Shown in pieces: positions 41,084 to 49,729 of a DNA stretch of 64,000 nucleotides. The position numbers and the translations under genes are program-made. The stretch's first letter is position 1, and every line of letters starts with the position of its first letter. The stretch lies in contig NZ_BOMQ01000060.1 in NCBI RefSeq assembly GCF_016862275.1, positions 1 through 64,000 on the forward strand, read 5' to 3'. The notes under the pieces were generated by a model, which saw only the letters and a program-made list of their open reading frames with translations, was not told the DNA's origin and searched no databases. This DNA is from Actinoplanes nipponensis (GTDB lineage: Bacteria > Actinomycetota > Actinomycetes > Mycobacteriales > Micromonosporaceae).

Positions 41084-42426
41084 CCTGCGTCCCTCCGCGC
41101 GCCATTGCTGTCCCGCCGCAGCCACCAGCGGCCGGACGTGAACGGGCTGCCAAGGTCGATGAACGCCGGTTTTGGGCGGCTTACGCGATCAGCGCGCTGG
41201 GCAGTGGCGTCGGCGCGGGCGCTCTGCCGTTGGTGGCCATCCTGATGCTGGACGCCTCGGACTGGCAGGTGTCGCTGTTGGCGGTCTTGGCCGGCGTCGC
41301 CGGGGTGGCCCTGGTGGTGCCGTTGGGGCCATGGATTGAGTTCCACCGGAAACGGCCGGTCATGATCAGCGCCGACCTGATCCGGTTCGCCGCGCTGGCG
41401 AGTATCCCCATCACCGCGTGGGTTGGGGTGTTGAGCTACGGGCAGTTGTGCGCGGCCGCAGTGGTGCAGACTGCCGCGACGATCGCGGCGAACGCAGCCA
41501 GCCAGCCTTACCTCAAGACTCTGGTCCCCGCCAGCTCGCGGGCCTGGGTGAATAGCCGCCTGGAGACCACCACCTGGACCACCGGCGCCCTGGGACCCCC
41601 GGTCGGTGGGCTACTCGTGTCCGCCACCAGCCCGATCACCTCGATCGGCATCGACGCCATCAGTTACCTGCTCGCCGCATGCGGCTGGCGGCGCATCCGC
41701 CAGAGCGAACCGCCACCATCCCCGCGCGCCGGGCAACGGCGGTGGCTGGCCGACACCGTCGCCGGCTGGCAGTACATCTTCGCCCACCCGAGCCTGCGAC
41801 AGCTGTTCGCCAACGCGATGCTGTTCGGCGGATGCATCATCGCCTCCACCCCGCTGATCGCCGTTTACCTACTCCGCGAGCTGCACTTCAGCGCGATGCA
41901 GTACGGCATCGCGCTCGGCGTGCCCTGCGCAGCCGGAGTGGCCGGGTCGCTGCTCGCCCCCACGATCATCCGCCGCGCCGGCCTGGGCCGGACCCTGCTG
42001 TACGCGGGGGCCGCGCGCTGCGTGTGGATGGCACCGATCCTTCTCGCCGAACCCACCACCACCGGCCTGCTGCTGATCATCGCCTCCGACAGCGCGCTAC
42101 TGCTGTGCGCCGGAATCTTCAATCCAGCCTTCGCCACCTACCGCATGAACGTCACCGCCGACACCCACTTGTCTCGCGTCGTCGGCGCCTGGGCGATGTC
42201 CAGCAAACTGGTGCAACCGACCTGCATCGCCGCCGCCGGGCTGCTCGCCGCCGTCGCGGGGATCCGAACGGCGATCGGGGTGCTCGCAGTAGTGCTGCTG
42301 GCCTGCGCGGTCTTGCTGCCCTGGACGGCGCTGCGACCGGCCGATGGGCGTCGGCGAGCTCATGGCGACCCTGGTGAAGCGCCTGCGCGCCGACCAGAGA
42401 CACCACGACCCCAAGGAGACGAGTGA
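41080..42426 (+). CDS. MFS transporter
   Basis: 448 residues with about 10-12 hydrophobic helices. 'YAISALGSGVGAGALPLVAILML' and 'LVVPLGPWIEFHRKRPVMISADLIRF' (loop 2-3 G-x-x-x-D/E-R-x-x-R/K type motif) identify a drug/H+-antiporter-like major facilitator. It overlaps its neighbours at both ends by 4 bases. It may give self-protection or export a pathway compound alongside the ABC exporter. Confidence 0.85.
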   Translation: MTCVPPRAIAVPPQPPAAGRERAAKVDERRFWAAYAISALGSGVGAGALPLVAILMLDASDWQVSLLAVLAGVAGVALVVPLGPWIEFHRKRPVMISADLIRFAALASIPITAWVGVLSYGQLCAAAVVQTAATIAANAASQPYLKTLVPASSRAWVNSRLETTTWTTGALGPPVGGLLVSATSPITSIGIDAISYLLAACGWRRIRQSEPPPSPRAGQRRWLADTVAGWQYIFAHPSLRQLFANAMLFGGCIIASTPLIAVYLLRELHFSAMQYGIALGVPCAAGVAGSLLAPTIIRRAGLGRTLLYAGAARCVWMAPILLAEPTTTGLLLIIASDSALLLCAGIFNPAFATYRMNVTADTHLSRVVGAWAMSSKLVQPTCIAAAGLLAAVAGIRTAIGVLAVVLLACAVLLPWTALRPADGRRRAHGDPGEAPARRPETPRPQGDE

Positions 42427-43493
42427 CCAGCAGCAGTGACCCGTTCAACAGCGTCCCCGCCCTCTTCTACACCCACAACGAGCAGCGCGGTGAGACGCTG
42501 CACCGCTCCGAACCGGCGTCGATCCACCGGGACCTGCGGGCCCTCGGCGTCGAGGTTGGCGCGCGGATCCTGGAGATCGGCACCGGATCCGGATACTCGG
42601 GTGCGCTGCTGGCCGAACTCGTCGGGCCTCAGGGCCAGGTGGTCAGCGTCGATGTTGACGAGCACCTCGTCGGCTGGGCGAACCGGCTGCACCCCCAGCG
42701 CGGCCTGACCAACATCCGCTGCCACCGCGCTGACGGCATGGCCGGATACCCGGCGGAAGCGCCGTACGACAGGATCGTGGCCTGGTGTGCACCCCCGCGG
42801 CTACCCCAAGCCTGGGTGGACCAGGTCATCGATGGTGGGCGGATCGTCGCCTGCCTGCCGATCGCACCGCTGCCATCGACCACCTTGGTCGCCACCGTCA
42901 CCGTCGAAGCGGGCCGGCCCCGCGTCGAGGCCGTCACCGGCGGCGGCTACGCCCAGAGCACCCCTACCGCCGTCGACGACGCTCTGACCGTTCCCGGCCG
43001 CTGGGTCGACTGGTGCGACCAGCAACCCGAGCCGTCCTGGATCGCGATCGGGTGGCGCGCCGACGACGACGGCCAGCACACCGGCGCCCGCTCCGCCCTC
43101 CACCACCTGCTCAACCCCCGACACACCGAACCCTACGACCGGCAACCGCTGGACTGGCGCTCCTGGCACACCTACGCGGCTACCCTCGCCGACCCTCACG
43201 TCAGCCTTGTCGCGCTCCGGAATCAGATCCGCGGCCTCGGCCACACCACCGCGACATCCGCAGCCGTAATCCTCACCGACGCCACCGTCATCGCCGACAG
43301 CCCGCACTCACCGTCACTGCACATCCTGCGGGACTGGCTCGCACGCTGGGAACAAGCCGCCCGGCCGGCCGCTGACGTCTTCACCACGGCCCTCCTGCCC
43401 CATTACGGCAGCGACCTGCCCGGCTGGGGCCTAAAAGCGTCCTACCAACCCCGAGAACAAACTCAACCGGCCGGTGCAGCGCCGTCACGGTAG
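42423..43493 (+). CDS. PCMT-like methyltransferase, copy 2 (divergent)
   Basis: 356 residues from a GTG overlapping the MFS stop. SAM loop 'ILEIGTGSGYSGALLAELVG' (about 49-68), 'VVSVDVDEHLVGWANRL' and 'YDRIVAWCAPPRLPQAWVDQ' match the isoaspartate methyltransferase superfamily. The C-half is unlike copies 1 and 3. The N-terminus is shorter, lacking the 'R.VPRHLF' motif but having 'HRSEPASIHRDL'. It is likely to act on the same peptide or on a second substrate. Confidence 0.8.
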   Translation: MTSSSDPFNSVPALFYTHNEQRGETLHRSEPASIHRDLRALGVEVGARILEIGTGSGYSGALLAELVGPQGQVVSVDVDEHLVGWANRLHPQRGLTNIRCHRADGMAGYPAEAPYDRIVAWCAPPRLPQAWVDQVIDGGRIVACLPIAPLPSTTLVATVTVEAGRPRVEAVTGGGYAQSTPTAVDDALTVPGRWVDWCDQQPEPSWIAIGWRADDDGQHTGARSALHHLLNPRHTEPYDRQPLDWRSWHTYAATLADPHVSLVALRNQIRGLGHTTATSAAVILTDATVIADSPHSPSLHILRDWLARWEQAARPAADVFTTALLPHYGSDLPGWGLKASYQPREQTQPAGAAPSR

Positions 43494-43544
43494 CCGGCCG
43501 CCGAACTCGTTACTTCACCGATCATCTTCGAGATAAGGACGTTC

Positions 43545-44795
43545 ATGGAGTCATCTGTCGCCGCCACCGCACCAGAACAGATGCGCGCTGACCTGGCAGA
43601 GCAGCTGTCAGCACGAAAGTGGATCAAGACGTCGGTGATTGATGCGGCGTTCCGCGCGGTGCCGCGGCATCTGTTCGCCCCAGCCGGCACCACCCTGCAG
43701 GCCGCATACGCCGACGATGTGGTCATCACGAAGAAGAACGCTGAAGGCCGGACGTGCAGTTCCATCTCGGCGCCGTGGCTGCAGGCGTACATGCTCGAGC
43801 AAGCCGTACTGCGGCCCGGCTCCCGCGTGCTGGAGATCGGCTCAGGCGGCTACAACGCCGCACTGATCGCTGAGGTGGTCGGGTCGGCCGGGACGGTGGT
43901 GAGCCTCGACATCGACGCCGATGTCGTCGCCAACGCCCGAGCCGCGCTCGATCGTGCCGGCTATCCGCAGGTCCAGGTCGTGCACGGCGATGGCGAGCTC
44001 GGCCACGCGGCCGGCGGCCCGTACGACGCGGTGATCGTCACCGTCAACGCCAGCGACATCCCCCCGGCCTGGACAGAGCAGCTCGCCCCGGGCGGGCGGC
44101 TGGTCGCACCCGTGCGGATGCGGGCCAACACCCGCTGTCTGACCCTGCAACGCCATGGTGATCACCTGATCGCGACCGCTGCCCTGCAATGCGGGTTCGT
44201 GCCGATGCAAGGCCAAGGACGCGACCCCGGACGCAGCACACCGCTGCGCGGCGATGACATCGTGCTGGCCGTCGATGATCCGAGCACCACCGTCGACGCC
44301 GAAGCACTCGTGGCAGCCCTGCGAACGCCGCGTGCGGAGGTGTGGCCGCCGGTCACCGCCCAGGTCGACGAAGCCGGGGTCTTCGAGTCCATTCACTTGT
44401 GGTTGGCTAGCCAGTCCCGCCCCTACGGGGCCCTGACCGTCGACCGGGAACGTGTCACAGACCTGCTTGACCCGGACAACCGGTTCGTCTGTCCCACCCT
44501 GCTCACCGCCGACAGCTTCGCGCATCTCACGCTGCGTCAACCCGAGCGTGGCGTCTATCAGTTCGGTGCCCACGGTTTCGGGCCCGGCGGCGCCGCGCTG
44601 GCGGACGACCTCGCCGAGCTGATCATGGCCTGGGACGAGACCCATCGGCACGGGCCCGGGCCCCGCATCACTGTGCACCCGGCCGGCGCTCCGATACCGG
44701 CGACCCGCAGCGTGCGGCTGCTCGTGCCGCGCCGGCACACCACGGTCGCCATTACCTGGCCCGACGAGCGCCACGATCGTGAGGACCAGGTATGA
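43545..44795 (+). CDS. FxLD-system methyltransferase (PCMT-like), copy 3
   Basis: 416 residues, a clear paralogue of the enzyme at 32584: 'VIDAAFRAVPRHLFAPAGT', the SAM loop 'VLEIGSGGYNAALIAEVVG' (about 95-113) and the same two-domain build. The C-terminal part aligns with copy 1 in 'WLASQSRPYGALTVDRE' and 'FGAHGFGPGGAALADDL'. The precursor has only one obvious Asp site, so the need for two FxLD methyltransferases in one cluster is unexplained. It may serve a second precursor or a different residue. Confidence 0.85.
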   Translation: MESSVAATAPEQMRADLAEQLSARKWIKTSVIDAAFRAVPRHLFAPAGTTLQAAYADDVVITKKNAEGRTCSSISAPWLQAYMLEQAVLRPGSRVLEIGSGGYNAALIAEVVGSAGTVVSLDIDADVVANARAALDRAGYPQVQVVHGDGELGHAAGGPYDAVIVTVNASDIPPAWTEQLAPGGRLVAPVRMRANTRCLTLQRHGDHLIATAALQCGFVPMQGQGRDPGRSTPLRGDDIVLAVDDPSTTVDAEALVAALRTPRAEVWPPVTAQVDEAGVFESIHLWLASQSRPYGALTVDRERVTDLLDPDNRFVCPTLLTADSFAHLTLRQPERGVYQFGAHGFGPGGAALADDLAELIMAWDETHRHGPGPRITVHPAGAPIPATRSVRLLVPRRHTTVAITWPDERHDREDQV

Positions 44796-44798
44796 CCG

Positions 44799-45308
44799 GT
44801 GCACCGTACGCCAACGGATGGACCCGCGAACCTGGAGAACACGTTGACCGATTTCACGGCCACTCTGCCGCGCAAGCGCATGGGCGCAGGCCTGGTGATG
44901 ACCGACCACATCGACCGGGTCCTCCTCGTCGAGCCGACCTACAAGGACTACTGGGAGATCCCGGGCGGTGCGGTTGAGGCCGACGAGTCACCGCGCAACA
45001 CCACGATCAGGGAGATCAGTGAGGAACTCGGGCTGGCCGTCTCGCCCGGGCGGCTGCTGGTGGTGGACTGGGTGCCGCCCCGCGAGGACCGCACCGAAGG
45101 ACTGATGCTGCTGTTCGACGGCGGCATGCTCACTCCGGACGACAGCAGAAAGATCCGCCTCCCGCCCGAGGAATTGCGCAGCTGGGCCTGGTGCGACCCG
45201 CAGCAGGCCGGCCAGCGGCTCTCGGACCTGCTGGCCCGCCGGCTGACTGCCGCGATCCAGGCCCGCGCCGAGGGCAGCACCGCCTACCTGGAGAACGGAT
45301 ACCGCTGA
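44799..45308 (+). CDS. NUDIX hydrolase
   Basis: 169 residues. A complete NUDIX box lies at about 57-79: G-x5-E-x7-REISEELGL ('GGAVEADESP' start). 'RLLVVDWVPPREDRTEGLM' follows. It hydrolyses nucleoside diphosphate-linked compounds. GTG at 44799 is used; a TTG at 44844 with GGAG 7 bases upstream would give a protein starting just before the fold and is equally plausible by comparison with the paralogue at 61195. It begins a co-directional enzyme block after the lanthipeptide genes. Confidence 0.85.
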   Translation: MHRTPTDGPANLENTLTDFTATLPRKRMGAGLVMTDHIDRVLLVEPTYKDYWEIPGGAVEADESPRNTTIREISEELGLAVSPGRLLVVDWVPPREDRTEGLMLLFDGGMLTPDDSRKIRLPPEELRSWAWCDPQQAGQRLSDLLARRLTAAIQARAEGSTAYLENGYR

Positions 45309-45339
45309 CCGGCACGCAGCCGTTGACTGTCCGGAGGAA

Positions 45340-45915
45340 ATGATGGAGACCGCGTTGACCGGCATGATCCGATCCAGCTCCTGGCTGATGCGGGTGCTCG
45401 GCACCGTGCGAGACGCCGCTTTGCCTGACGCCTGGGTGGGCGCCGGTGTGCTGCGTGACCTGGTGTGGGACCAGCGGTACGGATCGGGCTTTCGACCCGA
45501 TCGCGTCCGCGATGTCGACGTGGCCTTCTTCGACCCCCATGAGCTGAGCCGTGCCGGCGACGACCGGGCCACTGAACGTCTCACCCAGCGGCTGCCCGAG
45601 ATGCCGTGGGAAGCGAAGAACCAGGCCGCCGTGCACACCTGGTATCCGGACCGGTTCGGCGGCGACCCCGTCGAGCCTCTGACCAGCATCAGCGATGCTG
45701 TCGGGACCTGGCCCGAGACCGCGACCGCCGTCGCCGTGCGACTCAATGGCCACGATGTGATCGAGGTCTGTGCCCCGCTCGGCCTCGAGGACCTGCTCGG
45801 CGGGATCTGGCGACGTAACCCCCGCCGTGTCAGCGTCGCGCAGTCACACGCCCGGCTCGCCCGCCACGACCCGGCCACACGATGGCCGAAAGTGAAAGTC
45901 GTGCCGCCAGCATGA
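45340..45915 (+). CDS. Nucleotidyltransferase-like protein (NTP_transf_6/DUF925)
   Basis: 191 residues, GGAGG ribosome site. 'WVGAGVLRDLVWD' followed by 'VRDVDVAFFDP' (paired acidic residues) and 'LTSISDAVGTWPETATAVAVRL' match the NTP_transf_6 family of nucleotidyltransferase-fold proteins of unknown biological role. The catalytic D-x-D of the fold is present. It may transfer a nucleotide onto a small molecule or RNA. It is not part of any biosynthetic step that I can name. Confidence 0.75.
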   Translation: MMETALTGMIRSSSWLMRVLGTVRDAALPDAWVGAGVLRDLVWDQRYGSGFRPDRVRDVDVAFFDPHELSRAGDDRATERLTQRLPEMPWEAKNQAAVHTWYPDRFGGDPVEPLTSISDAVGTWPETATAVAVRLNGHDVIEVCAPLGLEDLLGGIWRRNPRRVSVAQSHARLARHDPATRWPKVKVVPPA

Positions 45916-45940
45916 CGAACCTTCTCGACCGAAGGGCTGA

Positions 45941-46900
45941 ATGCAGGAAGGTGAAGGCGCGGTGACCGCATCCTTCACCGCGCGGCTGCCGTGGCTGGCC
46001 GTCCCCGCGACGTTGCACCGGGCAGTACAACACTGCGCTGGCGCCCCCATCATCGAGGCTTGTGACGTCCAGGGTGGTATGTCACCGGGCCCGGCCGCCG
46101 TGCTGACGCTCGGCAACGGAGCCTGCGTCTTCGTCAAGGCGGTCAGCAAGGCGGTCAACGCCAGCTCGTACCGGTTGTACCAGCAGGAAGTGACCGTTCT
46201 GAAACAACTGCCGGCACAGGTGCCCGCCGCTCAGCTACTCAGCGTGGTCGAAGATGGTGAGTGGATCGCCCTCGTCATGGACATGGTCCGCGGACCAACA
46301 GCCGGGCCACCCTGGACCACGGCCTCCGTCACAGCGGCTGCCGAAGCGTGCGCCACCATGGCGAACGTCATCGCCCCACCCGGGTTGCCGACGGTCCGGG
46401 AACGCCTACCCGACCTCGACGGCTGGGCGCACCTGGCTACCGACCCGGAGTGCCTAAGCCCATGGGAGCGCCGCCGCATCACACGGCTGGCTGCCGCAGT
46501 GACTGGATGGCGGCACTGGACCAGCGGCCGGCACCTGAGCCATCACGATGTCCGCGGCGACAACATCATCATTAACGCTGTCGACGGTCGAGCGGTCCTG
46601 ATCGACTGGGGATACGGCTGCAGCGGAGCGCCCTGGCTGGACCGTGCACTGCTCGCCGCCGACGTCATGGCAGCAGGACATCGGGACGGCCCCGACGAGG
46701 TGCGTCGCCAAGCCGTGGACCTGCTCACCGGTCTACCCGCCGATGCCGCACGGTTCGTGATCGCACAAGCAGGGATGTGGCGCCGCAACTCCACCCTGCC
46801 GGCCCACCCTGGCATGCCCACCCACCGCCGGTGGCAGCGCGAACGGGCGACCGCGTTACAGCCGTTGATCGACGACCTCCTACCGCTGATCACCACCTGA
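45941..46900 (+). CDS. APH-family phosphotransferase
   Basis: 319 residues. The catalytic loop 'LSHHDVRGDNIIIN' (H-x-D-x4-N, with HHD) and 'VLIDWGYGCSGAPWLD' define the fold. A GTG 21 bases inside with an AGGAAGG site upstream is an alternative start. It belongs to the same protein family as four other loci in this window (20730, 49730 remnant, 50457, 60119). It stands in a co-directional run with nucleotide enzymes. Substrate unknown; antibiotic modification or metabolite phosphorylation are possible. Confidence 0.8.
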   Translation: MQEGEGAVTASFTARLPWLAVPATLHRAVQHCAGAPIIEACDVQGGMSPGPAAVLTLGNGACVFVKAVSKAVNASSYRLYQQEVTVLKQLPAQVPAAQLLSVVEDGEWIALVMDMVRGPTAGPPWTTASVTAAAEACATMANVIAPPGLPTVRERLPDLDGWAHLATDPECLSPWERRRITRLAAAVTGWRHWTSGRHLSHHDVRGDNIIINAVDGRAVLIDWGYGCSGAPWLDRALLAADVMAAGHRDGPDEVRRQAVDLLTGLPADAARFVIAQAGMWRRNSTLPAHPGMPTHRRWQRERATALQPLIDDLLPLITT

Positions 46901-46975
46901 CCCGTACGGCCAATGGCCGGAGTTACTCCCACCACGAGACACACCGATCAACCTCAACAGAAAGAAGGTGAGCAG

Positions 46976-47497
46976 GTGCAGCGGATCGCTGTCCTTGGCG
47001 CTGGGGGCGCCGGTAAGACCGTCCTGGCCCGTCGACTCGGCCACCTGCTCGATCTGCCGGTCACCCACCTGGACCAGCTGCGCTACGACCCCGCTTGGAA
47101 CGTCGTCCCCGAGGAAACCTTCACCGCCGCCCAGCGCCGCCTGGTCGCAGGCGACAGGTGGATCGTCGACGGCAACAGCTTGGCCTCTCTGGACATCAGA
47201 GCGGCCCGCGCGGACACGATCATCGTGCTCGACCCGCACCCGCTGGTCTGCCTGGCCGGCGTTCTGCGGCGGCGCCTGAAATACCGCGGCGGCCAGCACG
47301 CCGACGGTGTCTACGACTGCATCACCCTCGATGTTCTGCGCTACGTCCTGTCGTACCGGCGGCGCCACCTACCCCGAGTGCTGGCTTGTATCCAGGAGCA
47401 CGGCAGTCACGCTGAACTGATTCACCTGACCAGCCGCCGCGACGCTAATCAACTGATCAATCGAATCCGCACCGACCCCGGCCGCGGTCAGCCGTGA
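46976..47497 (+). CDS. P-loop nucleotide kinase-like protein
   Basis: 173 residues from a GTG at 46976, preferred over an ATG 63 bases earlier because a GAAGG site lies directly before it. P-loop 'VLGAGGAGKTVLARRL' (about 5-20), 'HLDQLRYDPAW' and 'WIVDGNSLASLDIRA' are typical of small adenylate-kinase/topology-modulation-like ATPases. Its stop overlaps the exonuclease start by 4 bases. Its phosphate acceptor is unknown. Confidence 0.75.
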   Translation: MQRIAVLGAGGAGKTVLARRLGHLLDLPVTHLDQLRYDPAWNVVPEETFTAAQRRLVAGDRWIVDGNSLASLDIRAARADTIIVLDPHPLVCLAGVLRRRLKYRGGQHADGVYDCITLDVLRYVLSYRRRHLPRVLACIQEHGSHAELIHLTSRRDANQLINRIRTDPGRGQP

Positions 47498-48156
47498 CGC
47501 GCCTCGACCGGTACCAGCGAGACCCGGCGTTCGCAACGACCGGTTTCGTGGTGCTCGACTTCGAGGGGACAACCCCTGCCGGGCATCCTCCGGAACCCAT
47601 CGAGGTCGGCGCCGTCGTGCTGCGCCCCCACGCAGACCGGCTGGAATGCGCCGGCCGATACGAGGCGCTGATGCAACCGCCCGTACACGCACCGCTCACC
47701 GCGGCCGACACCCGCCAGACCGGCATCACCGCCGCCATGCTCGCCGCCCGGCCCACCGCCAACGCCGTACTGGCCGGCCTGGACGCCCTGCTGACCAAAC
47801 CGCCCTACGTGACCGTCGCACACCACGCACCGACCGAGGCCAGCATCCTGCGGCGGTACGCGTACGCCTGCCCCACCCTCGCCGCCGCGCCAATGCTCGA
47901 CACTCTGAAGCTGGCGAAAGCCTGCCTTCCCCGACTGCCGTCCTACAACCTCGACGCGGTGCTGGCGCACTACCGGATCACCATCCCCGCCAACCGGCAC
48001 CGTGCACTCACCGACGCCGAACTGACAGCCCGACTCCTGATTCACCTGCTGGCCGACGGCGCAATCCGCCACGGCTGGTCCCAGCTCAGCCAGCTGCGCA
48101 GCCTCGCCGGCAGCCCACCACCGGCGGCGAACACCACCCAGGCCGAACTGTTCTAA
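47494..48156 (+). CDS. DnaQ-like 3'-5' exonuclease-family protein
   Basis: 220 residues from a GTG coupled to the kinase gene. DEDDh motifs: Exo I 'VVLDFEGT' (D-x-E), Exo II region 'VAHHAPTEASIL' (normally N-x-x-F-D, here with Glu at the Asp position and His for Asn), and Exo III 'HRALTDAELTARLL' (H-x4-D). The altered Exo II means activity may be reduced or changed. It has a Pro-rich tail. It may act on DNA/RNA ends or on nucleotides from the same block. Confidence 0.75.
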   Translation: MTRLDRYQRDPAFATTGFVVLDFEGTTPAGHPPEPIEVGAVVLRPHADRLECAGRYEALMQPPVHAPLTAADTRQTGITAAMLAARPTANAVLAGLDALLTKPPYVTVAHHAPTEASILRRYAYACPTLAAAPMLDTLKLAKACLPRLPSYNLDAVLAHYRITIPANRHRALTDAELTARLLIHLLADGAIRHGWSQLSQLRSLAGSPPPAANTTQAELF

Positions 48157-48209
48157 CCGCTCGCCCAGCCCGAACCCCGTGCGGGCCTTCCCATAAACAG
48201 GAGACCGAC

Positions 48210-48353
48210 GTGACCGACCATCAGCCTTCACCATCTGCACCAGTGCGACGCGACCTCGTCGACGGCCAGATACGGGCCGGCTCCCAAGGTGGTGAAGTCC
48301 TCGCTCGCGTGAGGACGACATGCACTCCGGTGGCGTGCCCGCCATGGACTTGA
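48210..48353 (+). CDS. Small peptide gene with Thr/Cys-rich tail (tentative)
   Basis: 47-residue frame from a GTG at 48210 with a good ribosome site (AGGAG 6 bases upstream). It ends in a Thr/Cys/Pro-rich tail (two Cys, four Thr in the last 13 residues) and its 3' end overlaps the YdcF-like gene by 34 bases in another frame. It could be a short leader, a second peptide precursor, or a fortuitous frame. The ribosome site and the position among RiPP genes favour a real peptide, but there is no FxLD motif. Confidence 0.3.
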   Translation: MTDHQPSPSAPVRRDLVDGQIRAGSQGGEVLARVRTTCTPVACPPWT

Positions 48354-48940
48354 TCAATGAGGAGATCGCGCGAGGCGTCGACGCTCATGCACCCGGCCTC
48401 GGACCGGCCGATCTCGTCTTCGTGTTCGGATCTACCTTGCCTGACGCCGTACTGCCTGCCGCCCAGGTACTCGAGACCCAGCTCGCACGGACAGTCGTGC
48501 TCACCGGAGGACCGAATCGGCGCAGGCCTGAGCACGTCGAGAGCGAAGAACATGCCCGTCTGCTGCTGGCGCGGGGGATCACCTCAGACCAGATGATCAT
48601 CGAGCGGGAATCTCGGACCTCCGTGGAGAACGTCGCACTCGCCCGCCCACTAATCGAAGAGCGCCTCGGCCCGGTCCGCACCGTTATCGCCGTGGTGAAG
48701 TGGTGGCAACAACGGCAACTGCACGTGCTTGCCGCCGGAATGCCCTCCGTCGAACGGATCTACGCCATCACGTGGAATCCTCCCGCCCGCACCGATGGCC
48801 GCTGCTACGACCGAACCACCTGGGCACTCAGCTCGGACCGTGACCGGATTGAACGCGAACACGCCTACCTGAAGGATCTTCTGCACCGCGGCGAGCTTCC
48901 CCCGCTGGTCGCGGACGGGCACGGCTGGACCCCCGGCTGA
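48320..48940 (+). CDS. YdcF/DUF218-like protein
   Basis: 206 residues. 'DLVFVFGSTLPDAVLPAAQVLETQLARTVVLTGG', 'ESEEHARLLLARGITSDQMIIERESRTSVENV' and a conserved WW-type segment match the ElyC/SanA/YdcF (DUF218) family, whose members bind SAM or act on envelope metabolites. No signal peptide is seen, so cytoplasmic. An internal ATG at 48344 is an alternative start. It is co-directional with the enzyme block but not tightly coupled to it. Confidence 0.75.
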   Translation: MHSGGVPAMDLINEEIARGVDAHAPGLGPADLVFVFGSTLPDAVLPAAQVLETQLARTVVLTGGPNRRRPEHVESEEHARLLLARGITSDQMIIERESRTSVENVALARPLIEERLGPVRTVIAVVKWWQQRQLHVLAAGMPSVERIYAITWNPPARTDGRCYDRTTWALSSDRDRIEREHAYLKDLLHRGELPPLVADGHGWTPG

Positions 48941-49135
48941 CAGGTAGGGATTGTCATCGCGGGAGCACTCCCGCAGGGTGAGATGCATAAGGAGCAGCGG
49001 CAGAGCCGGCGATTCTCGCGTCCGCCTCGGTTACGCCGAGTACGCACGCCGCTGTCACTGCAACGGGGCCGCGCCTGTCGGCGCAATGCTAAGCGAAGAT
49101 CATGTAGCAACGTGCGCACGTTAGGAGTCGCAGGG

Positions 49136-49669
49136 GTGAGCGAAAGGCCTGAGCCAGGACCCGGCTGGCTTCTCCCGGCCGTACTCGGCGAGCGGGTGTT
49201 GGTGAGAGCGCCGGCAGTCGGCGACGAGTCGGCCCTGGTGGAAATGTCCATCGACCCGGAAGTGCGCCGATACATCGGCGGCCCGGTAGACCAGCCGACC
49301 GCCGAAGGTAGAGCTGCCAGGAAGGCGGTTGATCCGAGGTGGGGCGAGTTCGTCATCGTCGACCGCGTCAGCGATACCGTGGTCGGCAGTGGATCGCTGG
49401 CCCGCAAGCGCGGCCCGTGGGAGGTCTCCTACCAGCTGCGCCGTGCTTGGTGGGGCCGCGGCATGGCTGGCGAAGCGTTGTCGCTGATCCGCGACTGGTT
49501 CTTCACCCATATGCGCGAGGACCTGCTGATCGCCACCACGCAGCGTGTCAACGTGGCATCGCGGCGGCTGTTGGAACGCGCCGGCGCGACCCACGCCAGC
49601 ACTTTCGAGCAGTACGGCCTGGCCCAAGAACGCTACGAGTTCCATCGCGCCACGCAACCACCCACCTGA
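49136..49669 (+). CDS. GNAT-family N-acetyltransferase
   Basis: 177 residues from a GTG at 49136 with AGGAG 8 bases upstream; a longer frame extends into sequence with no family content. 'RVLVRAPAVGDESALVEMSIDPEVRRYIGG' and the acetyl-CoA loop 'RRAWWGRGMAGEAL' with 'VNVASRRLLERAGATH' are typical of RimJ/RimL-like acetyltransferases. Such enzymes acetylate N-termini or amino groups of small molecules. It closes the co-directional block. Confidence 0.82.
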   Translation: MSERPEPGPGWLLPAVLGERVLVRAPAVGDESALVEMSIDPEVRRYIGGPVDQPTAEGRAARKAVDPRWGEFVIVDRVSDTVVGSGSLARKRGPWEVSYQLRRAWWGRGMAGEALSLIRDWFFTHMREDLLIATTQRVNVASRRLLERAGATHASTFEQYGLAQERYEFHRATQPPT

Positions 49670-49729
49670 CGTGTGTTCAGCAGCGTTGCGAGAACGTTCA
49701 CATCCACCACGATCAGCGCGGTGAGACCG

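Noticed and set aside
43842..44909. Antisense frame of 355 codons opposite the third PCMT-like gene
   Set aside because: Gly/Val-rich mirror frame without motifs.
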